Positions 45,107-56,530 of a stretch of 64,000 nucleotides of DNA are shown piece by piece. The notes beneath the pieces are model-generated. The model did not search any database. It saw nothing but the letters and a program-made list of their open reading frames with translations, and had not been told where the DNA came from. The stretch comes from Cheiracanthium punctorium (lineage: Eukaryota; Arthropoda; Arachnida; Araneae; Cheiracanthiidae), in the NCBI GenBank assembly GCA_038373885.1, contig JAWZYV010013160.1:124001-188000 (forward strand), read 5' to 3'. The stretch's first letter is position 1. Each line of letters starts with the position of its first letter. The position numbers were made by a program, and so were the translations under genes.

Positions 45107-45617
45107 ATCCCAGATAGCACAAACTTGTCCAGAACCCTCCCAGAAGACGTCATATAGACAAGTTGACATGTCCATTAAACATCCACGATTCGTCGGATTC
45201 TCGTCCCTTTCACATCAATATGACACTATAGGACGCCCATATGAAGTCTTATAGACATCTATATAGACATAATTATGGACGTGCTTCAAAGACTTGAGGC
45301 CTATTTATGGACTTAGTAGGGGCAAGTCTTGGACATCAACGTCTATATATGGACCTACTTAGGTCAAGTCTTGGACATCTCCATCCATGCTTCTTGCCAT
45401 TTCACTAAGGTACTATGGATTATCTGGGACACGTCTATAAAAAAGACTTACTCTGGAAATTATATGTCTAATTTTGGTCTATTCATGGACAGTTTCTGGA
45501 TTTTCCAGATTATGTCCATAAATATTGTCTTCTGGATGTCTATCTATAGACATGGACGTTATATGGGCGAGATGGATCAGAAATGGATATAAAATGGACA
45601 ACTGTGCTATCTGGGAT
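45107..45617. mobile_element. TIR element with TGGAC/GTCCA repeat interior
   Basis: Perfect 15-bp termini ATCCCAGATAGCACA and TGTGCTATCTGGGAT. The interior is dense in TGGACAT/ATGTCCA and TATAGAC/GTCTATA motifs on both strands. AAGTCTTGGACATC occurs twice in direct order. No flanking duplication is clear. The superfamily is unassigned. Confidence 0.75.
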
Positions 45618-46187
45618 AATTCTAGAATGATTTAGATGGCAGAAATGTTAATTCTACCATTTAAATATTAGTATTTTTTTCAATCTTCGAACATGAATTA
45701 AAAGTATCATTACATATCAGACAAACTTCCCTCCCACTCTCTTTCCTTTTAGCATTTGGTATGAAAATCATTAAAAGAGCAGTTTTACAACAAACAAAAA
45801 AAAAAAAAAAAATCCCTTCCGTCCCTCCTGTTTTTTCGAAACTTTTGTGCTTTACGAAAGGGGCCGGGAAGACTTTCGTCCCGCCTTATAAAATTTCTCT
45901 CAGAGGCCCTGGTTATCGAAGCTTGGCGACATTTGGCACGATTTTTTACATGTCGCCTGTATATTTCATTTTTCAACCTACATATAGTATTACGTAATCG
46001 AATTTCGAGAAAGATGTGCGAATTTCCGATAAAATAAAATACTCGAACCTGCTAGGACTTGCACTTCATAGGAAAAACAATGTCTGAAAAAATTAATTTA
46101 AATCATACCTCTTTTTTCCATAGCGATATCATTGTATTCTTTCTAATAATGCACCTCTTTACAAACTGCCTATTAGTGATGCATGTA
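45618..46187. other. Noncoding interior of the composite element
   Basis: Contains an A16 run at about 45802; no coding or repeat structure recognised. Confidence 0.4.
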
Positions 46188-46189
46188 TA

Positions 46190-46626
46190 CAGGGTGAATC
46201 TAAACTCTTGGGCAAAACTTTAAAGGGTGATAGGGCACATAATAAGGAATCAGAATCACATAGCAATGTGGGGTCGGCAACGTCGTCTTCGTATAGCTGT
46301 TAATAATCACTTCGGAAAAAGTGCTGAAACAACAGTCACTTGCCGACCATTGTTCGTCAGAAACTAATGTATTTTTCTCAAAACAGAAGACTAAAATGGA
46401 TAGTTTAAAAAGTTTATTTTATTTCATGGATGAAATTTTCGGAGACGAGCCTATTGCTTATGAAACTTGGTTAAGAAATTAGACGGACACTTCAATGCTT
46501 TTCCAAAAGTGATTTTACCGGGTAAGTTAAAACTGCGTTTCACCCCAGATTGCTATGTGATTACGATTCCTCATTGTGTGCCCTATCACCCCTTAAAGTT
46601 TTGCCCAAGAGTTTAGATTCACCCTG
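46190..46626. mobile_element. Mariner-type MITE
   Basis: About 85-bp inverted repeats starting CAGGGTGAATCTAAACTCTT, flanked by TA (46188-46189 and 46627-46628). The 437-bp element has no transposase, only short AT-rich filler. Confidence 0.92.
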
Positions 46627-46628
46627 TA

Positions 46629-47183
46629 TTTTGTGAGTGCTGTTCTCCTTGAAATAGCTTGTTCTGGGGCTGGGCATTTATGATTTCTTCCTGATGATTT
46701 CCGCTTTCACTCTCACTAGACAAATTATCAGTTTTTGGAATTTTCATAAAATAATCACCTACATTACGATTCAATGACCGCTTTCTTGAGGCCATAATAT
46801 TTGCATTTAAATTAAATTCTACACGCGAACGGAGCTAAATAGAGAACAAATGAATCACACTAGCGCTTCACCCGAAAAGAACGACCAAGCGGCGAAAGCA
46901 ATTTCAATGGGCTAAGACTTTGAAGCCTGCTTAGATAGGACTACAGTACTTCCAAGAAATTCTTCCACCATTCCTAAACATTCAAAACGGATGTACTTTT
47001 GTATAAACAGTAAATGTGCGAAAACCAGGTAAGGAAAATTAGCTATAGTAATATTATTCTTTCAAAATATCCCTGAAAATCCAAATGGCGGAACAAAAGA
47101 ACCTTTCACAATGATACAGAAGATAGCCACTTGGGATTCCTAGTCACTTGATGTCTATGCTACACTCCCCATCCCCTCACTAT
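46629..47183. other. Noncoding interior of the composite element
   Basis: No recognisable gene or repeat. Confidence 0.4.
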
Positions 47184-47519
47184 GTACATCCACAGACTTC
47201 AAAATACCCATAGACCAGACAACCCCTATGCTTTCGCTGTGACTAAAATCATCGGGAGCTGTAGGAGGAGCTGTCAGCTGCCAAGGAGGTCCCAAAGATG
47301 ACGATTGGCGAATTCAATCCTCTTCCTTAGGGGGGGGGGGGTCGCTGCGCTTTCCCCTTTCTACAAAGCGAAAGAGTACCGATCTTTTGTACATGAACTT
47401 GTAAACAGTCTTCGGGACCGTCTGGTAGCTCTCAGCCCCTCCCACTGCTTCTGATCACTTTAGTCACAGAGAAATCATAGCGGTGTCTGGTCTATGTGTA
47501 TTTTGAGGTCTCTGTGTAC
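47184..47519. repeat. Foldback element with about 75-bp arms
   Basis: GTACATCCACAGACTTCAAA and its diverged inverse at the right (TTTTGAGGTCTCTGTGTAC) bound the unit. CATAGACCAGACA and TCTGTGACTAAA-TCAT blocks lie inside each arm. A related single arm occurs at 5640-5745. Confidence 0.8.
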
Positions 47520-48060
47520 ATCTATCATAAGGTATTCCACATCAGGTACACATCAGTACAGAATCCGAGACGCGCACCGCACAAGGCGCGCGCAAAGACT
47601 GTTTATATTAACAGCGAATTATATGTATTTTTAGCTCCCCCTTTTTATGACTTTGCAGGGGGTGAATGGACATCATCGCTCAAACACTGTTCTTTGCACT
47701 TGCCATAACCCGTTCAAACAATTAGCTGTTCTGCGCTATCACGTATATATGGTAAAACTAGGTTACTGATCATCCTTAAAAGAAACCGAAATGTTTCAAG
47801 GAGAAGACGAAATTTCGGGCGATTCCTTCGCCCGAAATTTGATACTCGTTTTGAAACGAAAATACTCGTTTTGAAAATACCTGTAGCCTGGGAACGAAAG
47901 GGTTAAAAACCATTGATTGAGGTCAAGTCTAAAAATCTAAGTAATAAATCAAAAAAGTAAATTAAAATTTCAAAATAACCGATTTTAGACACGTAGTTTT
48001 TAACTAAGCATCAGAACTCTATTCTATCTAGTCTAAATTCAGTTTCAATGGGGGGGGGGC
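47520..48060. other. Right part of the composite, with a hairpin at 47810-47840
   Basis: AAATTTCGGGCGA and TCGCCCGAAATTT are perfect 13-bp arms around a 5-bp loop. No coding signal. Confidence 0.6.
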
Positions 48061-48107
48061 TATAGCCCCTATAGCCCCCCCCCCGTAGATCCGCCTCTGC
48101 CATCGGT

Positions 48108-48245
48108 CTAGATCCCACGTGTAGATAATTTGCCTTAATCCCACAAAAGCAGCAGCCAATGTAAATCCCAATTATACGGCCCGCGATTTCGACAACTTCC
48201 TGAAGTTTGGCCCTCAACTTTTCAAAAGTTGACCATACCTGGCCT
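48108..48245 (+). repeat. Right half of the split dispersed repeat
   Basis: GTAAATCCCAATTATACGGCCCGC and CTTTTCAAAAGTTGACCATACC match 6345-6455 and continue 44735-44880 across the composite element. Confidence 0.7.
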
Positions 48246-49555
48246 AAGGAATAAATAGGGCGCGTGAAATCTGGTTACTAAGATGTTTTCTAATAATTTT
48301 TCAATTCTAACTAAGCCGTGTGTTAGATTGTGTTGTGTACTTTTATTTAACTAGAGTATAAAGCTCGTTGTGGAAACAATAACAACAGGTGCTAGAATGT
48401 CTACACTCAGCATATTTAATCTGTACTCACTTAAAATAAATAAGTTCAATTTTTACTATATACCGAAATCGGAATTGCATATTCTGCAGAAACTTTTCGC
48501 ATTCGAAACATTTCGCTTGGTAAGAGCATCTTCCCCTGTATCAAAGCTTAACAAATGGAAAACCATTTTATGTTTGAAAATAAAATAAAATTAGGAGAAC
48601 TATTTTAAGCAAATCGGAATCGGAATCGTAATTTTCCCTTCAAAGTCTGATAAGTAACCGTGACTTCAATAGACGCCAATGTCACGTGCGATACCCAATT
48701 TTGACACGCAAATGATAAGCTTTTTATGTTCTCGGAAATAAAATCCAGCTGAAAATAGCAAAAAATCGTTTACAAATCAGGGAAAGGGTGGATTTTCAAA
48801 TTTTAGAAGTATCACAGATTTTTTTACAAATTTATAAAATTTTTCAGGCCGATCGCATCAGGAACAGTGAGCATTGTACTCTATTAGACGATAACTTTTT
48901 AATCTGTTTGGATTAATGAGGGTAACAGTTTTATTTTTCAGGGTTGAACCGGAATTGTGATAGAGTCAGGGTTCAGCGTAACTATATTTTAGGATACGAT
49001 GTAGTTTTGATTATTCGAGGTTAGAAGTTTCCTTTTTTTTAAGTCCATCCGTTTGTTATATTATTGTGAATGTTTCTGTAGTTGTTAAAGTTATTATAAA
49101 GTTATTGTAAAAGACTATTTTTTTATCTATTCTGTGGTCGATTTCATATGATTTCGAAGTGTGCTTTATTCTAATAATTTAAATTGTGTTAGTTCTTTTT
49201 TTCCCCTGAAGCATGAGCTTATAAAAGAAAATTATGTTTAAAGCATACTTATGTAAGATTATACTTCATGACATCCATATTTATGTAAGAAGATAGAATT
49301 TACGTTTATAAAATTTATTTATATAAGAATTATCAGAAAAAATAAGTATTTTATGTTTAAATTGAAGCACTGTACAGAAATTTAAAATTTCAGTCTTAAA
49401 GAATATCAGCATATACGTTAACTTTATCATGTTATATCGCATCAATTTTCACATCTTTAAAAATACATTTTAAATGAAAGCATTTTACTATTAATGAAAT
49501 ATATTTCACTGTAAGTTCTGAATATAACGTCCTAGAAAAAAACGTTCTTTCAACT
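48246..49555. other. AT-rich intron sequence
   Basis: No gene, terminal repeat or tandem structure recognised. Confidence 0.4.
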
Positions 49556-50600
49556 TTAGCAGGCGTTCCAGAAACAATATGAAGGGGAACATCAGAGTGA
49601 GACTGAACAAGACACTAAATAAACTCACCCAGCTAATGACTCCGTTCCGAGTACCTCAAGAGACTTTAAACCTAATGAAGAAGAAAATTTCGACTGGTTA
49701 GACTAAGTCAGACAGGAAAGACGTCCTCTTTCAACAAGTTAGCTATTCTCAGGAGTGACATCTAGGATTCCTACTCTCAGGATATTAACTATCTCAAAGC
49801 AGAGTGAAAAAAAAAAAAGAAAAAGGATGAACCAGCTGAGGAGCGTCAAAGACATATATGCCTGAAAGTGTAGCTCAAAAACGAGCCGTGGAAACATATG
49901 ATTACTGGCAACAGCGCTTGGCTCAAATACGTGAACGTGCAGCTCAAACACGAGCAGATGAAACAGATGATCAGCATTTGGAAGGAAAACGACGAAGAAT
50001 AGCTAAGATCTCGACAAGCACTTCGGGTGAACAGTCTTAATTATGTTCAAAGCCGCCACAAATGCGAATACTTCCTAGCATAGTTTACAACCTTTTAACA
50101 GGGCTTGAATTCACCGTGGAGCTTTGCATTTTCCTGAACAAAGAATTAAAAAAAATCAGATTAACGGATTTGGGGACTATTGTTTGCTGTGTAAGATTAT
50201 TTAGGACATCCTAAATTTCCTAATGAATTGGTGCGGTTGTTCCTCCAATGCCATCCACATTCCAAAGAATTTCATAAAAGAATTCACAAAGTTTGAGCGC
50301 ATGCTTTGCAATGGCTTCATTCACAGTATACGACGGCTAAAACTAGTATTAACATTCCAGGTGTGTACAGCTACGTTGCGAAGTGTATAACAGACTGGAT
50401 GAATTTTTGTATAAACTCATTCATTTTATAGTTGAACCAACTCAAATTCTTGATGCTGAATTTGAACGTCCTCAATATGGACAGATATATTTCTGAAATA
50501 ATCAAGACGCTGTTAGTGAATGCATGAACAATCCCCATTTTATCGACTAAGATCTTCGCTGATACCCTTGCTGATCTGCAGCAGAAGGAAAGGAGGCACC
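49556..50600 (+). pseudogene. Decayed Helitron protein N-terminal region
   Basis: Broken frames contain the charged repeat typical of the start of Helitron proteins (QRLAQIRERAAQTRADETDD at about 49905-49965). After several stops come FERMLCNG, then LIHFIVEPTQILDAEFERP and QYGQIYF, which recall the Helitron-like N domain (the segment before the Rep motifs). No HUH Rep motif or helicase is recognised; the sequence loses similarity after about 50540. Numerous stops rule out function. It is not obviously part of either nonautonomous Helitron in this window, though an autonomous relative could have mobilised them. Confidence 0.55.
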
Positions 50601-52291
50601 TTACGTTAAATTACTTTTTGCTCAACCCTGATGGCACCAACCATCGAATATTTAGCATCCCTCTTCAAAACAAAGTATGTGCCATTGTAACATTGAATGC
50701 CGACCAAAGCTTTCCTGATAATGAATGAGGGATCCGACAAATGTAAATCTTTGGTAATCATGAAGATGTGAAAGCATGCAAAGCTATATTTATGATAGAC
50801 AATCCAGATAGCACTTTTTTGAATTTTGACAGCAGTTCCACACACGAAGTAAATAGAGTTTCCAGTAGATAGCTTCAGAAGTTACTATTTAATACCGCTT
50901 CCTTTGCTCTAGCATCCTAGTACGGAATATTTTTAAGTCACAAAGTATACAAAAGTCATTTTATCTTCTGGTGAAGATCTAATTTGTGGAGGGCGCTTGT
51001 CGGGGACGCTTATTAAGTTCGTCAGTATTAATTTAAGAAGACGTTTAATTAAGATCGTATTTTAAAAAACAAGATGCATGTAATTCACAGGACTACTTTT
51101 GACGTTGCTATCAACGTAACCTCAGAAGTCGTCGTATTGCTTTACTAACAAACACCGAACGCACAACTCAGTCCGATTGTGATCAAAATTGTTAAAACCA
51201 AATCTTCTATTTACTTATCGCAGTACTCCAACACAGATAGTCTTCCATCATTGGCAGGCCTGACTTTAATAACATTTTTTTTTTTTTTTTTGCCCGGGGC
51301 CGTTTTCAAATTTTGTGCCACTATATATATTGTACCCCAATGTACTTTGTTCAAATTCAGTTTTTGGCCTTTATCTGCATGCATTGCCCAGGTTACGGGC
51401 CCGAACGCCCATGCGATACTTAGGGCCTGATTACTTTCGGAACCTCAGAATCAATCCCGGACAATAGCCAGATTAGAAGGCTCGTCCATTTTTATTTATC
51501 TGTCATCTTTTTTTACTTCAGTATTTTTCCCGAAATTTTCTTCCAATTACATTTATAATCGCAAAGGATGTTTTAATCTTTTTACAACTTTAAATATTTA
51601 GATAGATAGATAAACAGTTTATAATTTGGGGGGGGGGGGAGCATTTGACGTGAAATATTCTCCATTCTTACCATATCAAATCGTCAGGAACAACTCCTCA
51701 CAGACAAAGCCCACAAGCATGCATCTAATGTATAAGGGCGGTAAGATATTTACTTAATTCATATCAGTAATATAAAACTAGCTGTGCGCCTATTTTCCAT
51801 AGCTTCCTATTATTTGCAGTATATACACCGTAACCGTGATCAGACAATAAGAAAAACGTTAGGTGTGGTCCCGTTGATTTTCATTGTAGTTTTAAAAGAT
51901 CCCTCTCCCCCCTTCATGACTTAATCAAGCATAACTGCAAGACAACTTAAGTACAAATTGTAGGATAAGGAACTACACAGTAATTATATATGTGAACTAG
52001 ATTCATTTCAATACAGTTTCACAAGAGCTATATAGGTTCTGAGAAGTCATGTTAAAACGATCATTTGATTTTTCTTGGTACTAGAGATTCAGGCCAAATG
52101 TAATGAACATTCAGCACGAAATGTTTTATAACCCGGAAGTCATTAACTCCATTAAAGAAGAAAAACGTTCAAATTTCATTCACGTTGAAAAATTACACGA
52201 AAATTTAAAGATGCCGTTAATTGCAATTTCTATCAGTAATCAATTGATTTACTTTTATTACTATTACAGAGAAGAGACAAGATGATAGAGA
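50601..52291. other. Intron sequence, no gene recognised
   Basis: Contains a T-run at about 51278-51293 followed by GCCCGGGGCCG, and a G10-11 run at 51629. No supported gene. Confidence 0.4.
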
Positions 52292-52293
52292 TA

Positions 52294-53673
52294 CAGGGTG
52301 TTTCACGAAGAAACCTTAGCTTTGGAAATGAATAACTTAAAAACAATGATAGACAGAAGCATGAAACAAGTGGTATGTTAATTAAAAAAATATAAGAATT
52401 CGATACAGAATCCACCAAATTTTAGTTACAAATTGCACCGACGAATGGCGTAATAAACGGCAATATGGATGCCACATAGAGAGCTCCCCGGTCGATCATC
52501 CAACAGCCATAGAGGCAAACAGATTTTGAATGTATGCTTGGGGAAGAGCATTCCATATTTCTTGTAGGCATACCCAACATTCATCTGTTGAAGCTCTCGG
52601 ACGAGGATCACGAGCGAGATGCCGACCAATGAAATCCCACAATAGGTGAACTGTTCAATAGGTGACTCATCTGGCGAATAAGCAGGCCACAAAAGAAGCT
52701 GTATGTTTTCTGCTGAATAGAAACACATTCCTTGCCACATGTGGGCAGGCATTATCCTGATGAAATATAGCTCCAGGAATCCCTTGAAAGAAAGGAACGA
52801 TTTTGGGCTCCAGAACTTCCCTGTTGTACCTGTCGCTGTTCAGATTACCCACAATTCGTAGCAGCATTGATCGTCGATGATACACAATCGCACCCCAGTC
52901 CATAAGCCCGGGGTGTTCATCTACTATGACATTTAATAATGCACTCCAGAAGGAAGCGTTCACCAACATATAGTCTCTAATAAGAATGCGGCCATCATGG
53001 TGCCACAAATTAAAGCGGTGTTGATCAGAAAACACCAATTGTTGCCAATATGCACGAGAGTCTCTATGCTCATGAGCCTATTGCAGCTGCAAGCTTCGAT
53101 GGTTTGGAGATTCGATATAAAGTAGTTATGCACAGTCCACTATGCAGCAGAGTCGGCAAATTCACGAAACAGACAGTGATACACCTGTACCAGTGGACCA
53201 TTGTGCTGTTAACTGTCTGGATGAAGCTACAATCCATCTGCACCATGCAGACCAAGTGTTTTATCATTGCGAATTGACATCATTTTTCAGTGACTACTCC
53301 CAGATTTTTGAGTTGTCTGGTTCTTATCTGTCTACTGTTTCCAAAATGAGTAGTAAACGTTTCAAAGCGCAATATACCATCAGTCCTCATCGTTTTTCGA
53401 AAGAATAAAGATCAAATAATGCTTTTGCGAGAGATTGTGGACCCAAACATTAGTTTTAAGACGTGAATTTTGTGCAACAAATGAGGATTTTCTTGGATTT
53501 GCATTGCTGCTTATAACGCCGTAAATAGGCGCAATTTGTAATTAAAATTTTGTGGCTTCTGCGTCAAATTCTTAGGTTTTTCTAATTAACACACCACTTG
53601 TTTCATGCTTCTATCTATCGCCGTTTTTGAGTGATTCATTTTCAATGTTAAGGGTTCTTCGTGAAACACCCTG
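52294..53673 (-). mobile_element. Tc1-like transposon, full length but broken
   Basis: Both ends read CAGGGTGTTTCACGAAGAA inward, heading inverted repeats of about 145 bp. TA flanks both sides (52292-52293 and 53674-53675). At 1380 bp it carries a minus-strand transposase with frameshifts. Confidence 0.93.
52426..53038 (-). pseudogene. Tc1-like transposase, C-terminal DDE part, frameshifted
   Basis: Read on the minus strand: MVFSDQHRFNLWHHDGRI carries the first Asp (SDQ replaces the usual SDE), then WGAIVYHRRS, GNLNSDRY and FHQDNACPHVAR with the second Asp. The frame then shifts near 52700 to LLLWPAYSPDESPIEQ with the catalytic third residue region. More damage follows: HVWD-type sequence is lost and one more shift is likely. 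The DNA-binding half that should lie in 53040-53520 is not readable as one frame. The layout fits a Tc1 DD34E-type enzyme, now inactive. Confidence 0.88.
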
Positions 53674-53675
53674 TA

Positions 53676-53964
53676 TGTACATTATGGTAAACATTATTTC
53701 CCCTTTTAATGCACATTTAAACTTTTTAACAAAACCAGTAAATAATTTTAAATAAATTAATTTATCCTCTTAGATATCTGCAGAAAGTATTTTAACAATT
53801 TTTATGCATAAATATGTATAATATTTTCGATGCGTAAGGTTTTCATATAAAAAAAATAAAGTACCAGGTTACCGAGCCATGCTCAGAATCTAACGGATTC
53901 TTACTAAATATAAAATAATGGGACGTAAATGGCTGGACACTGAATAAAGATATGAAGACACATG
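53676..53964. other. AT-rich intron sequence
   Basis: Nothing recognised. Confidence 0.4.
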
Positions 53965-53972
53965 ATAAAGAC

Positions 53973-54143
53973 CAGGGGCGTAGCCAGAAATTTTTCATGA
54001 AGGGGGGGGGTTACGACTACTATAACTCATATATATGTATACGTGTGTGTGATAATGTAATGAAGAATATACCTTTTGTATGGCAAAAAATTCCTCATGG
54101 GGGGGGTTATGACCCCCCTAAACCGCCCTTGGCTACGCCCCTG
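53973..54143. mobile_element. hAT-type MITE, CAGTGGCGTAGCC family (copy 2)
   Basis: Ends are CAGGGGCGTAGCC and GGCTACGCCCCTG. A perfect 8-bp duplication ATAAAGAC lies at 53965-53972 and 54144-54151. The 171-bp interior shares the TACGACTACTATAACTCATA-type block with copies 1 and 3. Confidence 0.95.
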
Positions 54144-55478
54144 ATAAAGACACATGAAGTTGTGAAGATGTGAATGAAGTTATTCTGTCAAAGAATATGT
54201 CTCACTATTCCATATACACTGGAACCTACTAAACTGACCTCCTTGGCTAAGAGACTATCTGTCTTTAACGACCACTTTCGTAGAATTTCACTTTACAACC
54301 ACCACACTTTCTGTGAAGACGGTGTTTTTGTAAAAACTCTATTTTGCTAAATACAAAGGCAGCTCCAGCGAATGGGTCATAGGGTCATCTCTCTCTACCG
54401 ACCTTGGATTTCACGCATTCAGTTTGCATTTTGAACAATTTAAGCTAATCTAAAAAGTCCAGTGGCCCCCCTCCGAAAATTGAACCTGGAACTATCCTCG
54501 GCTAAAGGTCCATTATGTTTGGAGTTATAAAATCTTAAAAAGTCGAATGATTCAAGTCTACTTGCTGAGGCGTACCATTGGCAATGTATGAAACCTTGCT
54601 GCCTCATTAAATTTGCCCTTTTTTCGAATGATTGTCGTTGAGATTTATTTACTATCATCGCAAATGCAGGTATATTTGGAAATTTAATTTTTTGAAAGGA
54701 TATGGTAAAATAGTACCAGAATCGTACTATTTTATCATATCCTTTTCAAAATATGGTAAAATATATTTGTTTTATTTTCTAAGTGAAATTAAAATTCTTT
54801 TATTGCCTGCGGTTCCAGTTCAAACTTCGCAATCAATAGCATTATGATCAATAAACTTGATGCGCATTCCTGTTCCATGGACTAATGCTTCCTTTGTATT
54901 TAAGTTTCTTATTAGTATAATGATGCAATTTACTAACTTATGTGTTTTTTCCATCAAACTCTGTTATTTTTTTTTTAGCCAGATGCAAATCCCGCCAACT
55001 GTTTTTTCTGGGAAACGTTTAAAGACTACTTCTGAAACACTATCTCCCCCCCCCCCAAAAAAAGGCGGAAATTTTAATCCGTATACAAAATAGTATTTAG
55101 ATACAGAATTAAATAAATACAAAAATATCAATATACTAAAAAGAAATGTGTACGCTTATTGGTTAGATAATAGGTAATTTCTGAAAACGTGTGGAATTGA
55201 ATAAAAATAGGTAATTAAATTAAACTTCCAAAATATGGAAAGGGATAAACAACTATGAACTAGAAATTACTTTAGGTTTGAAAGAATTTCGAGCAGATCA
55301 CAATTATTTGGCAATTTTTCACTTGATCCAGGCTAACCGAAAAGAAAAGAAAAAAAAACCAAACCACTGACAGTCAAAGAATTTAAAAACTACTGGAGAG
55401 TTATTGATTTCACTGTCATCATAGCAAATTATTTTATCGTAGCTACGGTGATATGTTCTCCATTCATCAGATATTCGA

Positions 55479-55800
55479 CAGGGCGGATCCAGAAATTACT
55501 CAAGGAGGGGGCGATTTTGTACCTGAAACCGGGGGGGGGTAGAATGCGTAAAATCATTGCATAATTAATTAATATAATAAATTGTACCAATTAATGTAAT
55601 TAATTATTTTATTGATGAAATCTATATATGATCGATGATTAAAAAGGATAGGGAGTAGTACCCGCAATACACCCCTTAGAAAAAGGCTACATAATTTTCA
55701 TCATACTTTCACAATATGTTTTAACAAATTATAACAGACTTTAGACTTCGCCCAGGAGGGGGCGATCACCCCCAACGTCCTCCCCTTGGATCCGCGCCTG
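55479..55800. mobile_element. hAT-type MITE in repeat R copy B
   Basis: Ends are CAGGGCGGATCCAG and TTGGATCCGCGCCTG. A perfect 8-bp duplication ATATTCGA lies at 55471-55478 and 55801-55808. Copy A shows the empty site CAGATATTCGATTA at about 34336. Length 322 bp. Confidence 0.95.
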
Positions 55801-56530
55801 ATATTCGATTATGCCAACATTAATAAACGTTCAATCATCATTTTTAGGTTCTATTATAACTGACTTCAATATGTTATCTGAGAGTATTTTTTCGGAAATA
55901 TTTCCATATACTTCATTAATAATATTATTTTCAGTCCCTCTTAATTGCTGAGGTATTTCTTCAAAAATATTTTTGGAGAAAATTTGCTTTAGCATAGTGC
56001 CTGGCGGGAGATTATGAAGAAATTGTCGAAATGGCGCGTTTCTGTGTAGCGTCTCTTGGATACCGACCTGCCCGGAACGAATAGTAAATATTATTCTCTC
56101 CTCCAAGGTTTTTCTACAGCTTTTATACATGTAATTTACAACACTTCGCGCACTTATCGCCTTCTAAAAAAAGTCGCCAAGCACATTGCTAAAGCACATT
56201 TTATTCATTGTCGTATCACCAAACTGGGAAATAATTCCACTTTTTGCTAATTTTGTTGTAATACTATAACCCTATAGTACTGCTGAAACTAAGTGTTGTT
56301 ATTTCAAAATTGTCACAACAATGGAATCATCGTCCGATTTGGCACGAAATACTGCGTGCCAAATTACTTCTTTTATTCTTTACCGTGCATTAGCATACTA
56401 CACAAAAATTTTAACATTCGCACAAACAACTCCATACGAACTTTAACTGTGCCGAATTTCGGGGTCATCTGTTCGCGCAGTACGCCTCAAAAGGGACACT
56501 AAGGTTTTGCTTAGCGTATTTATATATACA

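Larger units (their letters stand above)
44887..48099. mobile_element. Composite hAT-type element, 3.2 kb
   Basis: Termini are CAGTGGCGGATCTAGG on the left and CAGAGGCGGATCTACG as the inverse of the right (14 of 16 alike). A perfect 8-bp duplication CCATCGGT lies at 44879-44886 and 48100-48107. The flanks are the two halves of one dispersed repeat (compare 6250-6475), so the whole 3213 bp entered, or grew, as one unit. Inside are three separate repeat elements (45107-45617, 46190-46626, 47184-47519) and a hairpin, but no transposase. Short G-run subterminal sequence occurs at both ends. Confidence 0.88.
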
